Source: Oscillospiraceae bacterium (GTDB lineage Bacteria; Bacillota_A; Clostridia; Oscillospirales; CAG-272). From it: a stretch of DNA of 30,630 nucleotides. The notes beneath the pieces were generated by a model that saw nothing but the letters and a program-made list of their open reading frames with translations, had not been told where the DNA came from and searched no databases. The DNA is taken from contig SVUD01000022.1 of assembly GCA_015063445.1 (NCBI GenBank), forward strand, positions 1 to 30,630, in the 5' to 3' direction. Made by a program: the position numbers and the translations under genes. Below, one piece after another: positions 17,360 to 25,247 of this stretch. Every line of letters begins with the position of its first letter. Within the stretch, counting starts at the first letter, position 1.

Positions 17360-17827
17360 ATGTTTATTTGTTCGGTAAGAGCCTCGACCGTTAAGTTTTT
17401 TGCTGTTCTGGCGGTGACGTTTGCGGTGCTTTTAGGACTTATACTTTCGGGAAATACGTCTATAGCCGCAGTTAATTCGGACGGCGAGGTAAAGCTTTCG
17501 GATATAAAAACAGAGGACGACAGGGTTGCCTTCATAGAGCAGTTCGGGCTTAAGGTAAAGGGCGCTTCAAAGGAATCCAAAAGCTTCGTTATGCCCGATA
17601 ATTTCGATAGAGTTCTTGCGGGATATAATGAGATCCAGAAAAGGCAGGGCTTGGATCTGTCGAAGTACGCAAAGAAAAAGGTTATGCGCTATACTTATGA
17701 GATCGACGGGTACGAGGGCTACGACGGCGACGTGCTCGTGAATCTTCTCGTGTATAGAAACCGCATAATAGGCTGCGACGTTTCGAGCGCTGATCCTAAC
17801 GGCTTCGCAAAGGAGCTTATAAAATAA
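17360..17827 (+). CDS. DUF4830-domain protein, membrane-anchored or secreted
   Basis: 155 residues, start at 17360 with AAAAGGAG 8 bases upstream. A hydrophobic segment (about residues 12-30) forms a signal or anchor helix. The remaining domain has the pattern I associate with DUF4830: RVAFIEQFGLKV near the start, a P-x-x-F helix (MPDNFDRVLAGYNEIQKRQG), then DLSKYAKKKVMRYTYEI, and a strand pair ending in NLLVYRNRIIGCDVSS. The function of DUF4830 is unknown; such proteins are common in clostridial spore formers. It is monocistronic, with a terminator right after it. A TATACT at 17326 may be its -10, with no clear -35. Confidence 0.8.
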   Translation: MFICSVRASTVKFFAVLAVTFAVLLGLILSGNTSIAAVNSDGEVKLSDIKTEDDRVAFIEQFGLKVKGASKESKSFVMPDNFDRVLAGYNEIQKRQGLDLSKYAKKKVMRYTYEIDGYEGYDGDVLVNLLVYRNRIIGCDVSSADPNGFAKELIK

Positions 17828-17842
17828 AAAACGTTCATATTC

Positions 17843-17879
17843 AAAGGTGAAGACGCCCGAGCGGAGTCCTCACCTTTTT
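17843..17879 (+). terminator. Terminator of the DUF4830 gene
   Basis: AAAGGTGA pairs with TCACCTTT (8 bp) and, after one mismatch, GAC with GTC. The T-run overlaps and follows the 3' arm (17875-17879). It starts 15 bases after the stop codon. Confidence 0.8.
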
Positions 17880-17958
17880 ACTTGCAATCGAACGCTTTTC
17901 GCTTGATTTTTATTAAATAACGCACGTGCAGGAGCGTAAAAAAAGTAAAAAACTTTTG

Positions 17959-17983
17959 TTTCAATTGTAAACAAATATTGAAA
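17959..17983. promoter_or_regulatory. Nested inverted repeat before the ABC transporter promoter
   Basis: TTTCAAT (17959-17965) and ATTGAAA (17977-17983) flank TTGTAAACAA (17965-17974), which is itself a short dyad. The element ends 3 bases before the -35 box, a usual place for a regulator. Which protein binds is unknown. Confidence 0.4.
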
Positions 17984-17986
17984 TGC

Positions 17987-18016
17987 TTGACTTTTGACGT
18001 GCTTTTTTGTTATCCT
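17987..18016 (+). promoter_or_regulatory. Promoter of the ABC transporter pair
   Basis: TTGACT (17987-17992), 18-base spacer, TATCCT (18011-18016). The -10 is only 4 of 6 to consensus. It lies about 35 bases before the ATP-binding gene, just downstream of an inverted repeat. Confidence 0.45.
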
Positions 18017-18051
18017 TAAGTGAAAAAGAAAATTTAAAGAAGGAGGGGCGT

Positions 18052-18855
18052 ATGAAAAAGCGTAACGCAGAGTATGAGTTTGTAAACGAAAACGACAGCT
18101 GGATCAAAAAAAGCGATAAAAAGACGCACAGAGCCGCGAAAAAAGCAAACGTATACGAAGAAATGCTCTTATCGTGCAAGAGGCTTAAGAAGTCGTACGG
18201 CAGAACAAAGGCGCTTTGTGACGTCTCTCTTGACGTTCCGCGCGGCAGGGTGGTTGGAATTCTCGGGCCAAACGGATCGGGAAAAACAACATTTATAAAG
18301 CTTATAGCCGGTCTTTTAACCTTGGATTCGGGAAAAATAAGAGTGCTTGGCAAGAAAATAGGCGTTGAAACGAAAAAGCACGTTTCGTATCTGCCCGAGC
18401 GCAACAGTTTGCCCTTGCACTTCACCGTAGCCGACGCCGTAAGCTTTTACGAGGACTTTTTTGCCGATTTCGAGCGTGAGCGCGCGGAAAAAATTCTTGA
18501 TGATCTTTCAATAGAACGAAAGAAAAAAATAAAATCTCTTTCAAAGGGAGCGAGAGAAAAGGTAAGCCTTGCTCTCGTTATGTCAAGAAGGGCCGATCTT
18601 TATCTTCTTGACGAGCCGATTTCGGGAGTAGATCCCGCAGCGAGAGATTATATAATAGACACCGTTATCAAAAACATTCCCGCTAATTCCTCAATTATAA
18701 TATCAACTCATCTCATATCCGATATTGAGGGTATTATGGACGAGTTTGTGTTTATGAAGTACGGCGAGGTGTATACGATAGGAACACCGAGAGAAATACG
18801 AGAGAAATACGGCAAAAGTGTTGATGCGTATTTTAGGGAGGTGTTCAAATGCTGA
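18052..18855 (+). CDS. ABC transporter ATP-binding protein
   Basis: Start at 18052 with AGGAGGGGCGT directly upstream, giving 267 residues. A charged N-terminal extension of about 38 residues, rich in Lys, Glu and Asn, precedes the usual ABC domain (LLSCKRLKKSYGRTKAL). Walker A is GPNGSGKT at 72-79, the signature is the degenerate LSKGAREKVSLAL at 163-175, Walker B is LYLLDEP at 183-189, and the H-loop is His220 in STHL. The Q-loop region reads YLPERNS, with no Gln, as in many YtrB/BcrA-type exporters. The stop overlaps the permease start. The role is probably an ATP-driven exporter or peptide-resistance-type pump; the substrate is unknown. Confidence 0.93.
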   Translation: MKKRNAEYEFVNENDSWIKKSDKKTHRAAKKANVYEEMLLSCKRLKKSYGRTKALCDVSLDVPRGRVVGILGPNGSGKTTFIKLIAGLLTLDSGKIRVLGKKIGVETKKHVSYLPERNSLPLHFTVADAVSFYEDFFADFERERAEKILDDLSIERKKKIKSLSKGAREKVSLALVMSRRADLYLLDEPISGVDPAARDYIIDTVIKNIPANSSIIISTHLISDIEGIMDEFVFMKYGEVYTIGTPREIREKYGKSVDAYFREVFKC

Positions 18856-19658
18856 AGCGCCTGATAAAATACGATATGAAGGCTATATCAAGAATAGCCG
18901 TTCCGCTTTATATCGCGGCGGGGATATGTAGCCTGTTATGCTGCGCGGCATTGTATTTCGCTTTCGGCTTCGCTGAAAATATCAATTCCGTTTTTTATGC
19001 GTCAATGACGACGGGCGGACTTTATTTTGTCGGTATATTTACGATAGTCGCAATGCTCATAATAGTTTCGCTTGCCGTTCTTTCGCGCTACTATAAATCC
19101 ATATTCACAGATGAGGGATATTTGAATATGGTCATACCCGTGCGTAAAAAAAGCTATCTTGACTCAAAAATAATATCAAGTGTAATATGGTTTTTGTTAA
19201 CGGGACTCGTAGCTACTGCGTGCGTATTCGTAGCAGTCGTTTTGCCGACGCTCCTTTATGACACAACGCTCATTCCAAAGGTGATAGAATTTGTTAAAGC
19301 CGAAATAGGTATAACAGACGTAAAAATGGCGGTAACGTCACTGTTGATAAGCGTGTTTGTAGAAATAGTGTCTCTTTTTAAGGACATTGTTCTCATAATA
19401 GCCTCTATTACGCTCGGTTCAAGCATCGTTAAGAGGTGTAAAATCCTCTCGTCGATAGTTTTTTATTTCCTTATACAATTCTTAGAAGGGATTATTACGG
19501 ACGCAATTAAAATTTTCGTTCGATACGTTATAACCGAGAGAGCGTGGATGACTATTATCATCAATTCGCTCATTGATCTTATGGTTATTTGCACAACGGC
19601 TGCTCTTATGTATTTTCTTTCTCTCTACGTACTCAGCAGAAAGATGAATCTTGAATAA
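18849..19658 (+). CDS. ABC-2-like transporter permease
   Basis: 269 residues, with ATG overlapping the end of the ATP-binding gene by 7 bases, so the two are co-translated partners. About six membrane helices are visible (near 15-40, 55-80, 105-130, 165-190, 200-220 and 235-262). A cytoplasmic loop with YYKSIFTDEGYLNMVIPVRK sits between helices 2 and 3; the phrase FTDEGYL is common to a clostridial group of ABC-2 permeases. It has no signal peptide. The substrate cannot be read from the sequence; a dimer of this protein with two ATPases would make a small exporter. Confidence 0.88.
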   Translation: MLKRLIKYDMKAISRIAVPLYIAAGICSLLCCAALYFAFGFAENINSVFYASMTTGGLYFVGIFTIVAMLIIVSLAVLSRYYKSIFTDEGYLNMVIPVRKKSYLDSKIISSVIWFLLTGLVATACVFVAVVLPTLLYDTTLIPKVIEFVKAEIGITDVKMAVTSLLISVFVEIVSLFKDIVLIIASITLGSSIVKRCKILSSIVFYFLIQFLEGIITDAIKIFVRYVITERAWMTIIINSLIDLMVICTTAALMYFLSLYVLSRKMNLE

Positions 19659-19681
19659 AATTGCATAACTTAAAAGCAAGC

Positions 19682-19722
19682 AAAAACGCGGCACCCAACT
19701 TTTGAAGGGTATCGCGTTTTTT
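19682..19722. terminator. Bidirectional terminator between the ABC permease and the GH127 gene
   Basis: AAAAACGCG pairs with CGCGTTTTT, with an inner ACCC/GGGT helix and a loop of about ten bases. The A/T flanks give T-runs on both strands, fitting the convergent genes on either side. Confidence 0.85.
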
Positions 19723-19765
19723 GTTTGTTATATATCGTATTTGTACCCAAAAAGCAAATCTTTGT

Positions 19766-21727
19766 TTACTTTGTGAGCATCCACACGGCCATTTTAGCCT
19801 CTTCCGTCCAGGTTTTTCCCGCAGATGAATAGTCTGTGAGATTGAGATAAGTGCCGTCGGTTAATGGGGCTTTCGCTTCTACTATTGCCTTGTATGGAGC
19901 TATTCCGTCCTCGAGAATAACGTCCACCGTTCCGTCCTCGTTAACGGCTATATCGACGGGCTCGTCAACGCTGTATCCAAGTCTTGCCTCCTCGGCAAGC
20001 ATAACGGGGCCTCGGCGGAGCGCTATATGCTTATGCGCTATGGGATCCTCTCTGTCAAAGGTGGATACCATATAATTTGCGCCCCATATAACCTCGTTCA
20101 TAAGAATGTCAGTTCCGTAGGGAATCGGAAGAATAGCTCGGGTTCTCATATCGAGAGTGAGCGTGATTTCATCGTTTTTAAATTCACGCTCGACGGTTAT
20201 ATATCCACTCGAAGCTTCACACGGTACACCGTTGACACTAAGCGACGTAGCTTCGCTCCAATTGGGATTTCTTAAGTAAAGCTTGAATTTTTCGCTCTTG
20301 TCAAGCTTAAGCGAAAGCTTGATTTCTCCGTTTTTGGGATAGTCGGTTTCAATATTGACTATAGCCTTGTTTCCGCTCGGAAGAGTGAGGTCTATCCTAC
20401 CGTTAACGTATAAGTTAATAACGATTCCATCGGCGGAGAGCAGCGCCTGAGTCTTTGCGACAAGACCGATTCCCGCGGCTCCGATACAAGCGCAGCAGCC
20501 GTAATAATGATTGTCGGCGGTTATTTTGAATCCGCCTATTTTCGTTCCTCTGAGTCCTGCCGTAAGAGGACTGTAGCTATCAAAGGGAAGAGGCTCAAGG
20601 TTAAGCTCGGGATAGTCTTTTTTCAGTGAAGGCTCTATTACCTTTTCGGTGTTTATCGAGCCGAGATACGCATTATAAAGAGAGATCTCAAACGCATCGA
20701 TGTATTTAGGATCGCCTGTGAGAATATGAAGCTGATAGAAGAACTTCATAAGCGTTACCGTAACGCAGGTTTCCTGCATAACGCTGTCGTTCGTCGTATT
20801 TGCCTGACGGACGGTGGAGTGATCAAAAAGCTCGTGCGTACAGCCGCAGCATCCGATTACCGTAAAATCGCTTTCAAGAATTCTGTCGGCAAAGTTGATT
20901 ATTGCAATCTTGTATTTTTCGATACCCGTTACGCGATAAAACTCTAAAAGTCCCTCAAAGCACGAGGTCATCTCGTACGCCTTTGTAACGGGGTATTGAT
21001 AGGGGTAAAAATCGTTTTTATACGCAAGCTCGAAAATATTGACAACGTCCGTTCCGCCCTCCGAAACTATGTATTCCGCAAAGTCGAAGTATTTTTTATC
21101 CCCCGTGAGCGTGTAAAGTCTTACGATGGGCTCGAGCAGGGAAGAGGAGTTGAGTCCTCGCCAGTGGTGAGAAGCCTTCGTTATAGGCTTTTTGCCATCC
21201 TTTTTCGGTCCTATTTTTTCTATAATACAGTCTGCCTGAGTACGCATAGACGCGATGATTTCCTCACGCAGCGCGCCGTCCTCACAAATCTCATAGAAAT
21301 ATTGCATACCGAGAAGCACGTATTTTCTTGACCAGATATCCCAGTGGCAGAATTCGTGATTCAGACCGTAAGAGCTTATTCTGCCGCCCTCGGAGGCTCT
21401 TGCGCTTCCCATCATGTCACGAACGGTCTTTTCAAGAATTTTGTATAGCTCGGGGTTCTTTGTGTACGAATAAACAAAAGCGGCGCCTCGCATACATTTG
21501 CCCCAATATTCGCCTCTCCAGCCGCCGTCCTTGTCGGCATCTTCCTCGCGGAACTGATTGACGAAGCGCTCCCACATAACAGGATTTAAAAGCTGAAATT
21601 CTTCAATAAACTTAAAAGCCTCGTCTATAAATCCTGTGTACGAATATTTGTTTGAATAGTCTACGAAGAACGCATCCGTGTTAAGTCTCGGCGCATTCAT
21701 AGGATTGTTTTCATAAATAGTTTTCAT
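19766..21727 (-). CDS. GH127-like beta-L-arabinofuranosidase (DUF1680 family)
   Basis: Start at 21727 (MKTIYENNPMNAPRLN) with AGAGGA 4-5 bases upstream, 653 residues; a TTG at 21742 would add five. The N-terminal alpha/alpha-barrel part has WRGEYWGKCMRGA (70-82). By comparison with Bifidobacterium HypBA1, the acid/base Glu338 and zinc Cys340 match Glu319 and Cys321 in QETC. A cysteine cluster CCAC (411-414) sits where HypBA1 has its catalytic and zinc cysteines (415, 417, 418), but in the order CCxC. A second CCGC lies at 293-296. The C-terminal half is beta-rich. No signal peptide, so the enzyme is probably cytoplasmic. It lies 15 bases after the SGNH esterase gene in one operon. Confidence 0.8.
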   Translation of the reverse strand: MKTIYENNPMNAPRLNTDAFFVDYSNKYSYTGFIDEAFKFIEEFQLLNPVMWERFVNQFREEDADKDGGWRGEYWGKCMRGAAFVYSYTKNPELYKILEKTVRDMMGSARASEGGRISSYGLNHEFCHWDIWSRKYVLLGMQYFYEICEDGALREEIIASMRTQADCIIEKIGPKKDGKKPITKASHHWRGLNSSSLLEPIVRLYTLTGDKKYFDFAEYIVSEGGTDVVNIFELAYKNDFYPYQYPVTKAYEMTSCFEGLLEFYRVTGIEKYKIAIINFADRILESDFTVIGCCGCTHELFDHSTVRQANTTNDSVMQETCVTVTLMKFFYQLHILTGDPKYIDAFEISLYNAYLGSINTEKVIEPSLKKDYPELNLEPLPFDSYSPLTAGLRGTKIGGFKITADNHYYGCCACIGAAGIGLVAKTQALLSADGIVINLYVNGRIDLTLPSGNKAIVNIETDYPKNGEIKLSLKLDKSEKFKLYLRNPNWSEATSLSVNGVPCEASSGYITVEREFKNDEITLTLDMRTRAILPIPYGTDILMNEVIWGANYMVSTFDREDPIAHKHIALRRGPVMLAEEARLGYSVDEPVDIAVNEDGTVDVILEDGIAPYKAIVEAKAPLTDGTYLNLTDYSSAGKTWTEEAKMAVWMLTK

Positions 21728-21742
21728 GTGTTCCTCTTGCAA

Positions 21743-22804
21743 TTAGTTTTCGTTTAATATTTTCTCGAATATCGGACTGAGAGCCTCAGCCATGGAGAAG
21801 AAGCCAAGAGACGTGGGGTGAGCCGTGTCCGCCATGCCGTTCGTTTTGCATAGCGCCATAAGCTCTCGTCCTGTGACAAGATATACGTTTTCGTCGCCGT
21901 TTGCTCTCGCTCTTTCGTAGGTAGCCTTTATTATCTCAAGTCTTGCTTTCGTATCGCTGTTCGCTATGTATCTCGGTCTTGTCATCATTATGATGGGGAG
22001 TGTCGGATGTTTTTCTCTGATTGCGAGAAACATTCTCTCGTGGGTTCTCAAAAGATGGTCCGGGTCTTTGGCATTGTGGTCATAATCGTAAACAAATATT
22101 GACATATCAAGCGTATTGATATAGTTATAGATGGCTTCTTCTGCGCAAGCCGAGCCGGAAAATCCGAGATTAATATAGTCAAAATCAAAGCGCCTTGAAA
22201 GAACGCTTTCATAAGTATCGGCAGGCTTTGAAGCGCAAGCACCCTGAGTGATTGAAGAGCCGTAGAAAACGACGGGCTTTTCGTGCGTATAGCCTTCGGC
22301 AGCTTCTATTTTCGCATCGGGATCAAGACCTATATAAAGCTTGTTTACCCCCGAATACGTGGGAAAATGGAGCGTAAGCTCTCTCATCTTCTTTCCTTCG
22401 AGTTTTTCGAGTGATTCAAAGCCGTCCTTGATATTTGTCGGCGGCTTATAGGTGCGAAGATAAACCTCACCGTGCTCGCTGTCCTTTTCATAAAGGTCGA
22501 AGCCCGCCGTTCCAATGAGGGGCTGATGAGAAAATACGCTTATATTGTTCATCTCGGCGCGTATAGCTACGTTTACGCTGTCGGTTCTGAATTTTACTCT
22601 TCCGCCCGCGGTGTGCTGATACAAGACGGCAACCTTTTTATTAACCGTCGCCGCAATGTCGCCGGGCATTCTTACGAGTCTGTCGCCCTCTCTGAAAAGT
22701 CCGTAAAGCTTAAAAGGACTCTCTTCGGCGTCGTGGAAGGTGATAGGCGTATCGCCTACAGTGGTCTGTACTTTTAAGTTTTTGTCTATTAAGCTGATAT
22801 CCAT
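21743..22804 (-). CDS. SGNH/GDSL hydrolase with N-terminal GxDLY-type domain (carbohydrate esterase-like)
   Basis: Start at 22804 (MDISLIDKNLKVQTT) with GGGAGAA 7 bases upstream, 353 residues. A beta-rich N-terminal domain contains GFDLY at 101-105, as in the SGNH_hydro_N family. The hydrolase domain then has block I YGSSITQG (catalytic Ser184), block III NLGFSGSA, and the Asp326-Ala-His329 end (ADTAHP). Such two-domain enzymes often remove acetyl or other acyl groups from sugars. No signal peptide is seen. It is first in an operon with the GH127 gene and divergent from the AEC carrier, which suggests joint processing of an acylated arabinoside inside the cell. The exact substrate is inferred. 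Confidence 0.85.
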   Translation of the reverse strand: MDISLIDKNLKVQTTVGDTPITFHDAEESPFKLYGLFREGDRLVRMPGDIAATVNKKVAVLYQHTAGGRVKFRTDSVNVAIRAEMNNISVFSHQPLIGTAGFDLYEKDSEHGEVYLRTYKPPTNIKDGFESLEKLEGKKMRELTLHFPTYSGVNKLYIGLDPDAKIEAAEGYTHEKPVVFYGSSITQGACASKPADTYESVLSRRFDFDYINLGFSGSACAEEAIYNYINTLDMSIFVYDYDHNAKDPDHLLRTHERMFLAIREKHPTLPIIMMTRPRYIANSDTKARLEIIKATYERARANGDENVYLVTGRELMALCKTNGMADTAHPTSLGFFSMAEALSPIFEKILNEN

Positions 22805-22836
22805 AAAATATTCTCCCGAAAAAAATATCCGAGTCA

Positions 22837-22865
22837 ATTTTATCACAAAGTAAGTTCTATGTCAA
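22837..22865 (-). promoter_or_regulatory. Promoter of the SGNH-GH127 operon
   Basis: On the minus strand, perfect TTGACA (22860-22865), 17-base spacer, TAAAAT (22837-22842). It starts about 30 bases before the esterase ATG. Confidence 0.78.
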
Positions 22866-22874
22866 TAAAAATAC

Positions 22875-22903
22875 TTGACCTTTTTAAATAAATGTGGTAT
22901 CAT
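22875..22903 (+). promoter_or_regulatory. Promoter of the AEC carrier gene
   Basis: TTGACC (22875-22880), 17-base spacer, TATCAT (22898-22903). Its -35 lies only 9 bases from the -35 of the divergent SGNH-GH127 promoter, so a single bound regulator could affect both. Confidence 0.7.
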
Positions 22904-22961
22904 TTTATGGTGGAGTCTGACCGATTGCGTTTTGCTAAATTAAACGGCGGACCGTGGAGCG

Positions 22962-23969
22962 ATGCTTAAGGATTTACTTGGAGATTTACTTTTTACGACT
23001 AATGCCGTAATGCCCATCGTAGCTATGGTTGCGGTAGGATATTTTTTGAAAAAACTGAAGATAATCACTACGGGCGGCGCAAAGGAAATGAATAAGCTTG
23101 TTTTTAAGCTTTTCTTACCCGTTCTGCTTTTCTTGAACGTATACAATATCGAGAGCTTTGCGGGGATTGATTTTTGGTACGTGGGCTTTGTTTGTATTGT
23201 GGTGGTGCTAGTGTTCTGTCTTGCGCTGTTCTCGGTGAGATTTGTAACCGACGACCCAAGAAAAAAGGGCGCTTGGGTGCAGGCGACCTTCCGTTCGAAT
23301 TACGCCCTGATAGGTATTCCTCTCGCTACCTCTATTTTCGGCGCTTCGGGAAGCGCTCTCGCGACTATTCTTTCTGCTTTTACAATTCCTCTTTTCAATA
23401 TACTCGCCGTTATAGCGCTCAGCATTTATTCCGATGAAGAGAATAAAAAGCCGAACGTTAAGGAGATAGCGCTGGATATAATCAAGAATCCTCTTATTGA
23501 CGCCATCGCTCTCGGTGCCGCCATGCTTCTTGTAAGAGCGTTATTTGTAGAGTGGGGAATTGATTTCAGAATTTCGAGCGAGAAGTCGCTTCAGTGGTTT
23601 TATTCCGCTTTAACTCAGATATCAAAGGTTGCAACGCCGCTGGCTCTTATAGTTCTCGGCGCAAACTTTGAATTCTCGGCAATTCCTTCGATGAAAAAGG
23701 AAATAATAAGCGGCGTTGCCGTAAGATGCGTCGTAACGCCCATAATCGGTCTTTCTTTAGCCTTTCTCATCGGTGGATTTTCGGGCGCTGAATTTGCGGC
23801 GTTCGTATCCGTTTTCGGAACGTCCGTTGCGGTATCAACCGTGCCAATGGCTCAGGAAATGGATTCTGATGCCGAATTGGCAGGTCAGCTCGTCGTTTGG
23901 ACGACCGTTATATCGGCGCTTACCCTCTTCGTTTTCATCTATGCGCTGAGAGCGATAGGTATTTTTTGA
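22962..23969 (+). CDS. AEC (auxin efflux carrier) family transporter
   Basis: 335 residues with about ten membrane helices in two halves, as in the AEC/BART superfamily. GGAG lies 4 bases before the ATG. An N-terminal VMPIVAMVAVGYFLKKLKII segment, the conserved-looking RSNYALIGIPLA, and the C-terminal FGTSVAVSTVPMAQEM are typical. Bacterial AEC proteins include malonate and malate carriers, so an organic acid is a possible substrate. It is divergent from the esterase/arabinofuranosidase operon; an acid released by the esterase is one option for its cargo, but this is a guess. Confidence 0.87.
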   Translation: MLKDLLGDLLFTTNAVMPIVAMVAVGYFLKKLKIITTGGAKEMNKLVFKLFLPVLLFLNVYNIESFAGIDFWYVGFVCIVVVLVFCLALFSVRFVTDDPRKKGAWVQATFRSNYALIGIPLATSIFGASGSALATILSAFTIPLFNILAVIALSIYSDEENKKPNVKEIALDIIKNPLIDAIALGAAMLLVRALFVEWGIDFRISSEKSLQWFYSALTQISKVATPLALIVLGANFEFSAIPSMKKEIISGVAVRCVVTPIIGLSLAFLIGGFSGAEFAAFVSVFGTSVAVSTVPMAQEMDSDAELAGQLVVWTTVISALTLFVFIYALRAIGIF

Positions 23970-24020
23970 TGTTCCGATTTTTGAAATGTAATAAAGTACG
24001 TTACCTGCCGACAGGAAAAA

Positions 24021-24060
24021 GGACGAAGAGTTGTAATGCTCCTCGTCCTCTTTTGTTTTT
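24021..24060 (+). terminator. Terminator of the AEC carrier gene
   Basis: GGACGA pairs with TCGTCC and GAG with CTC around a short loop, then a T-rich tract (CTTTTGTTTTTT). It lies about 50 bases after the stop codon. Confidence 0.8.
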
Positions 24061-24072
24061 TGCTTTTTGGCG

Positions 24073-24174
24073 ATAAAATCGGGATAAAATGGTATAAAAT
24101 CTGATTTTTTGACTGCTTTGTCTGTAGGTTTGTCTAACAATCAATTTTTTAAAGTGATATAATAGTGATACAAT
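24073..24174 (+). other. Phased AT-rich repeats in the AEC/AraC convergent gap
   Basis: Within the 264-base gap 23970-24233 the plus strand has three ATAAAAT copies at 24073, 24084 and 24094, spaced 11 and 10 bases. Then an 11-base tandem repeat AGTGATAYAAT occurs at 24153-24163 and 24164-24174. The latter forms two overlapping extended -10 elements (TGATATAAT, TGATACAAT). No plus-strand gene lies downstream before the end of the AraC gene. Confidence 0.35.
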
Positions 24175-24233
24175 AGATATGCTAAAGTGAAAGGTATCGG
24201 ATTCTTACGCGAAACCGTTGAGATTCTGCGCGT

Positions 24234-25049
24234 TTAAAAGAACTTAACGGTTCCCTTGTTTATTTTTCCGCGGTGCTTCATAAACTTTCTGTATTCGCTC
24301 GGTGTTTTGCCTGTGACCGCCTTGAATTGCCTGTGGAAGCTTCTCTCACTGCCGAAGCCGCATTCGTAGCATATTTCAAGTCCGGTTTTATTGGTTTCGT
24401 AGAGAAGATAGCGAGCCTTATCGGCGCGTATGCTTGCAATAAGTGTGCAAAGGTTGATACCGAAAATATCCGCAATGCACTGGGATAGATAGTTTGGATT
24501 ATATCCAAGCGTTTTGGCTATATCGGAAAGAGTAATGTTTTCCGTAAGATTTTCCTGTATATAATTAACCACGCCCACCGCTATGGCGTTACCAGTAGGG
24601 CTTTCGCAAAGCTCGACCGACTCGAGAAAATCACTGAGTATAAGATACATACAGCCTTTTATATCAAAAAGCTCCATCTCGCCCTTTTCAAGAATTCTGT
24701 CACGGAACATCTGAAGAGTTGATTCCTTTGGCTTAAATACCGCACGGGTGCCTACTTGATTCTCTGTTTTTGCAAAGAAATCGGGAATTATATACGGCGA
24801 AAAAACAAATATGGCAAGCTTGTTGACCTTTGATGAATGGTAGCTGTGCGGTTGGAAGGGAAAAACAAACGCCGCGTCGCCGACGTCGAGCGCTTCTTCC
24901 TTACCGTCAACGGATATTTTAAGCTCGTTCTCGAGCGGAATAACAAGCTCGGCAAATTGGTGAATATGCTTTGGATATTCGTATACCTTTTTGAGAAGCT
25001 GGAATCTTACCGCGCGCTCCGTGCTAAAATTCTGACTCTGTATTATCAT
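24234..25049 (-). CDS. AraC-family transcriptional regulator
   Basis: 271 residues, ATG at 25049 with GGAGGTG about 10 bases upstream. An N-terminal cupin-like sensor domain has His28 and His30 (PKHIHQFAELV), a glycine turn (VGDAAFVFP) and PHSYH; it typically binds a sugar or related ligand. The C-terminal DNA-binding part has two helix-turn-helix motifs: ITLSDIAKTLGYNPNYLSQ (172-190) and the second around TGLEICYECGFGSERSFHR (222-240), ending in the family mark TGKTPSEYRKF. It is divergent from the giant secreted gene and next to the carbohydrate genes, so it may control either. The ligand is unknown. Confidence 0.93.
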   Translation of the reverse strand: MIIQSQNFSTERAVRFQLLKKVYEYPKHIHQFAELVIPLENELKISVDGKEEALDVGDAAFVFPFQPHSYHSSKVNKLAIFVFSPYIIPDFFAKTENQVGTRAVFKPKESTLQMFRDRILEKGEMELFDIKGCMYLILSDFLESVELCESPTGNAIAVGVVNYIQENLTENITLSDIAKTLGYNPNYLSQCIADIFGINLCTLIASIRADKARYLLYETNKTGLEICYECGFGSERSFHRQFKAVTGKTPSEYRKFMKHRGKINKGTVKFF

Positions 25050-25083
25050 CCTTGAGCTTCACCTCCAAAATGCTTTTTGTTTT

Positions 25084-25112
25084 ATTGTAATGCATTTTTT
25101 GTGATTTGTCAA
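25084..25112 (-). promoter_or_regulatory. Promoter of the AraC-type regulator
   Basis: On the minus strand, perfect TTGACA (25107-25112), 17-base spacer, TACAAT (25084-25089). It starts about 30 bases before the regulator ATG. Confidence 0.8.
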
Positions 25113-25189
25113 GATGTTTTTATTTCTCGCTTTTTCTTTCCGAGTTTTACGATACGTCATACCATTTTTTTGAGTGATATATTTGGACT

Positions 25190-25219
25190 TTGCCAACCGC
25201 AAATGTCTGTTTATATAAA
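25190..25219 (+). promoter_or_regulatory. Probable promoter of the giant secreted protein
   Basis: TTGCCA (25190-25195) with TATATA (25212-25217, 16-base spacer) or TATAAA (25214-25219, 18-base spacer). AAAGGAG follows 7 bases before the ATG at 25248. It shares a 198-base divergent gap with the AraC-type regulator. Confidence 0.5.
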
Positions 25220-25247
25220 TAATTATTTACATTAAAGGAGAAAAACA

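Noticed and set aside
24180..24240. ACGCG/CGCGT inverted repeat after the AraC gene as a terminator
   Set aside because: The stem is only 5 bp with a long loop, and there is no T-run.
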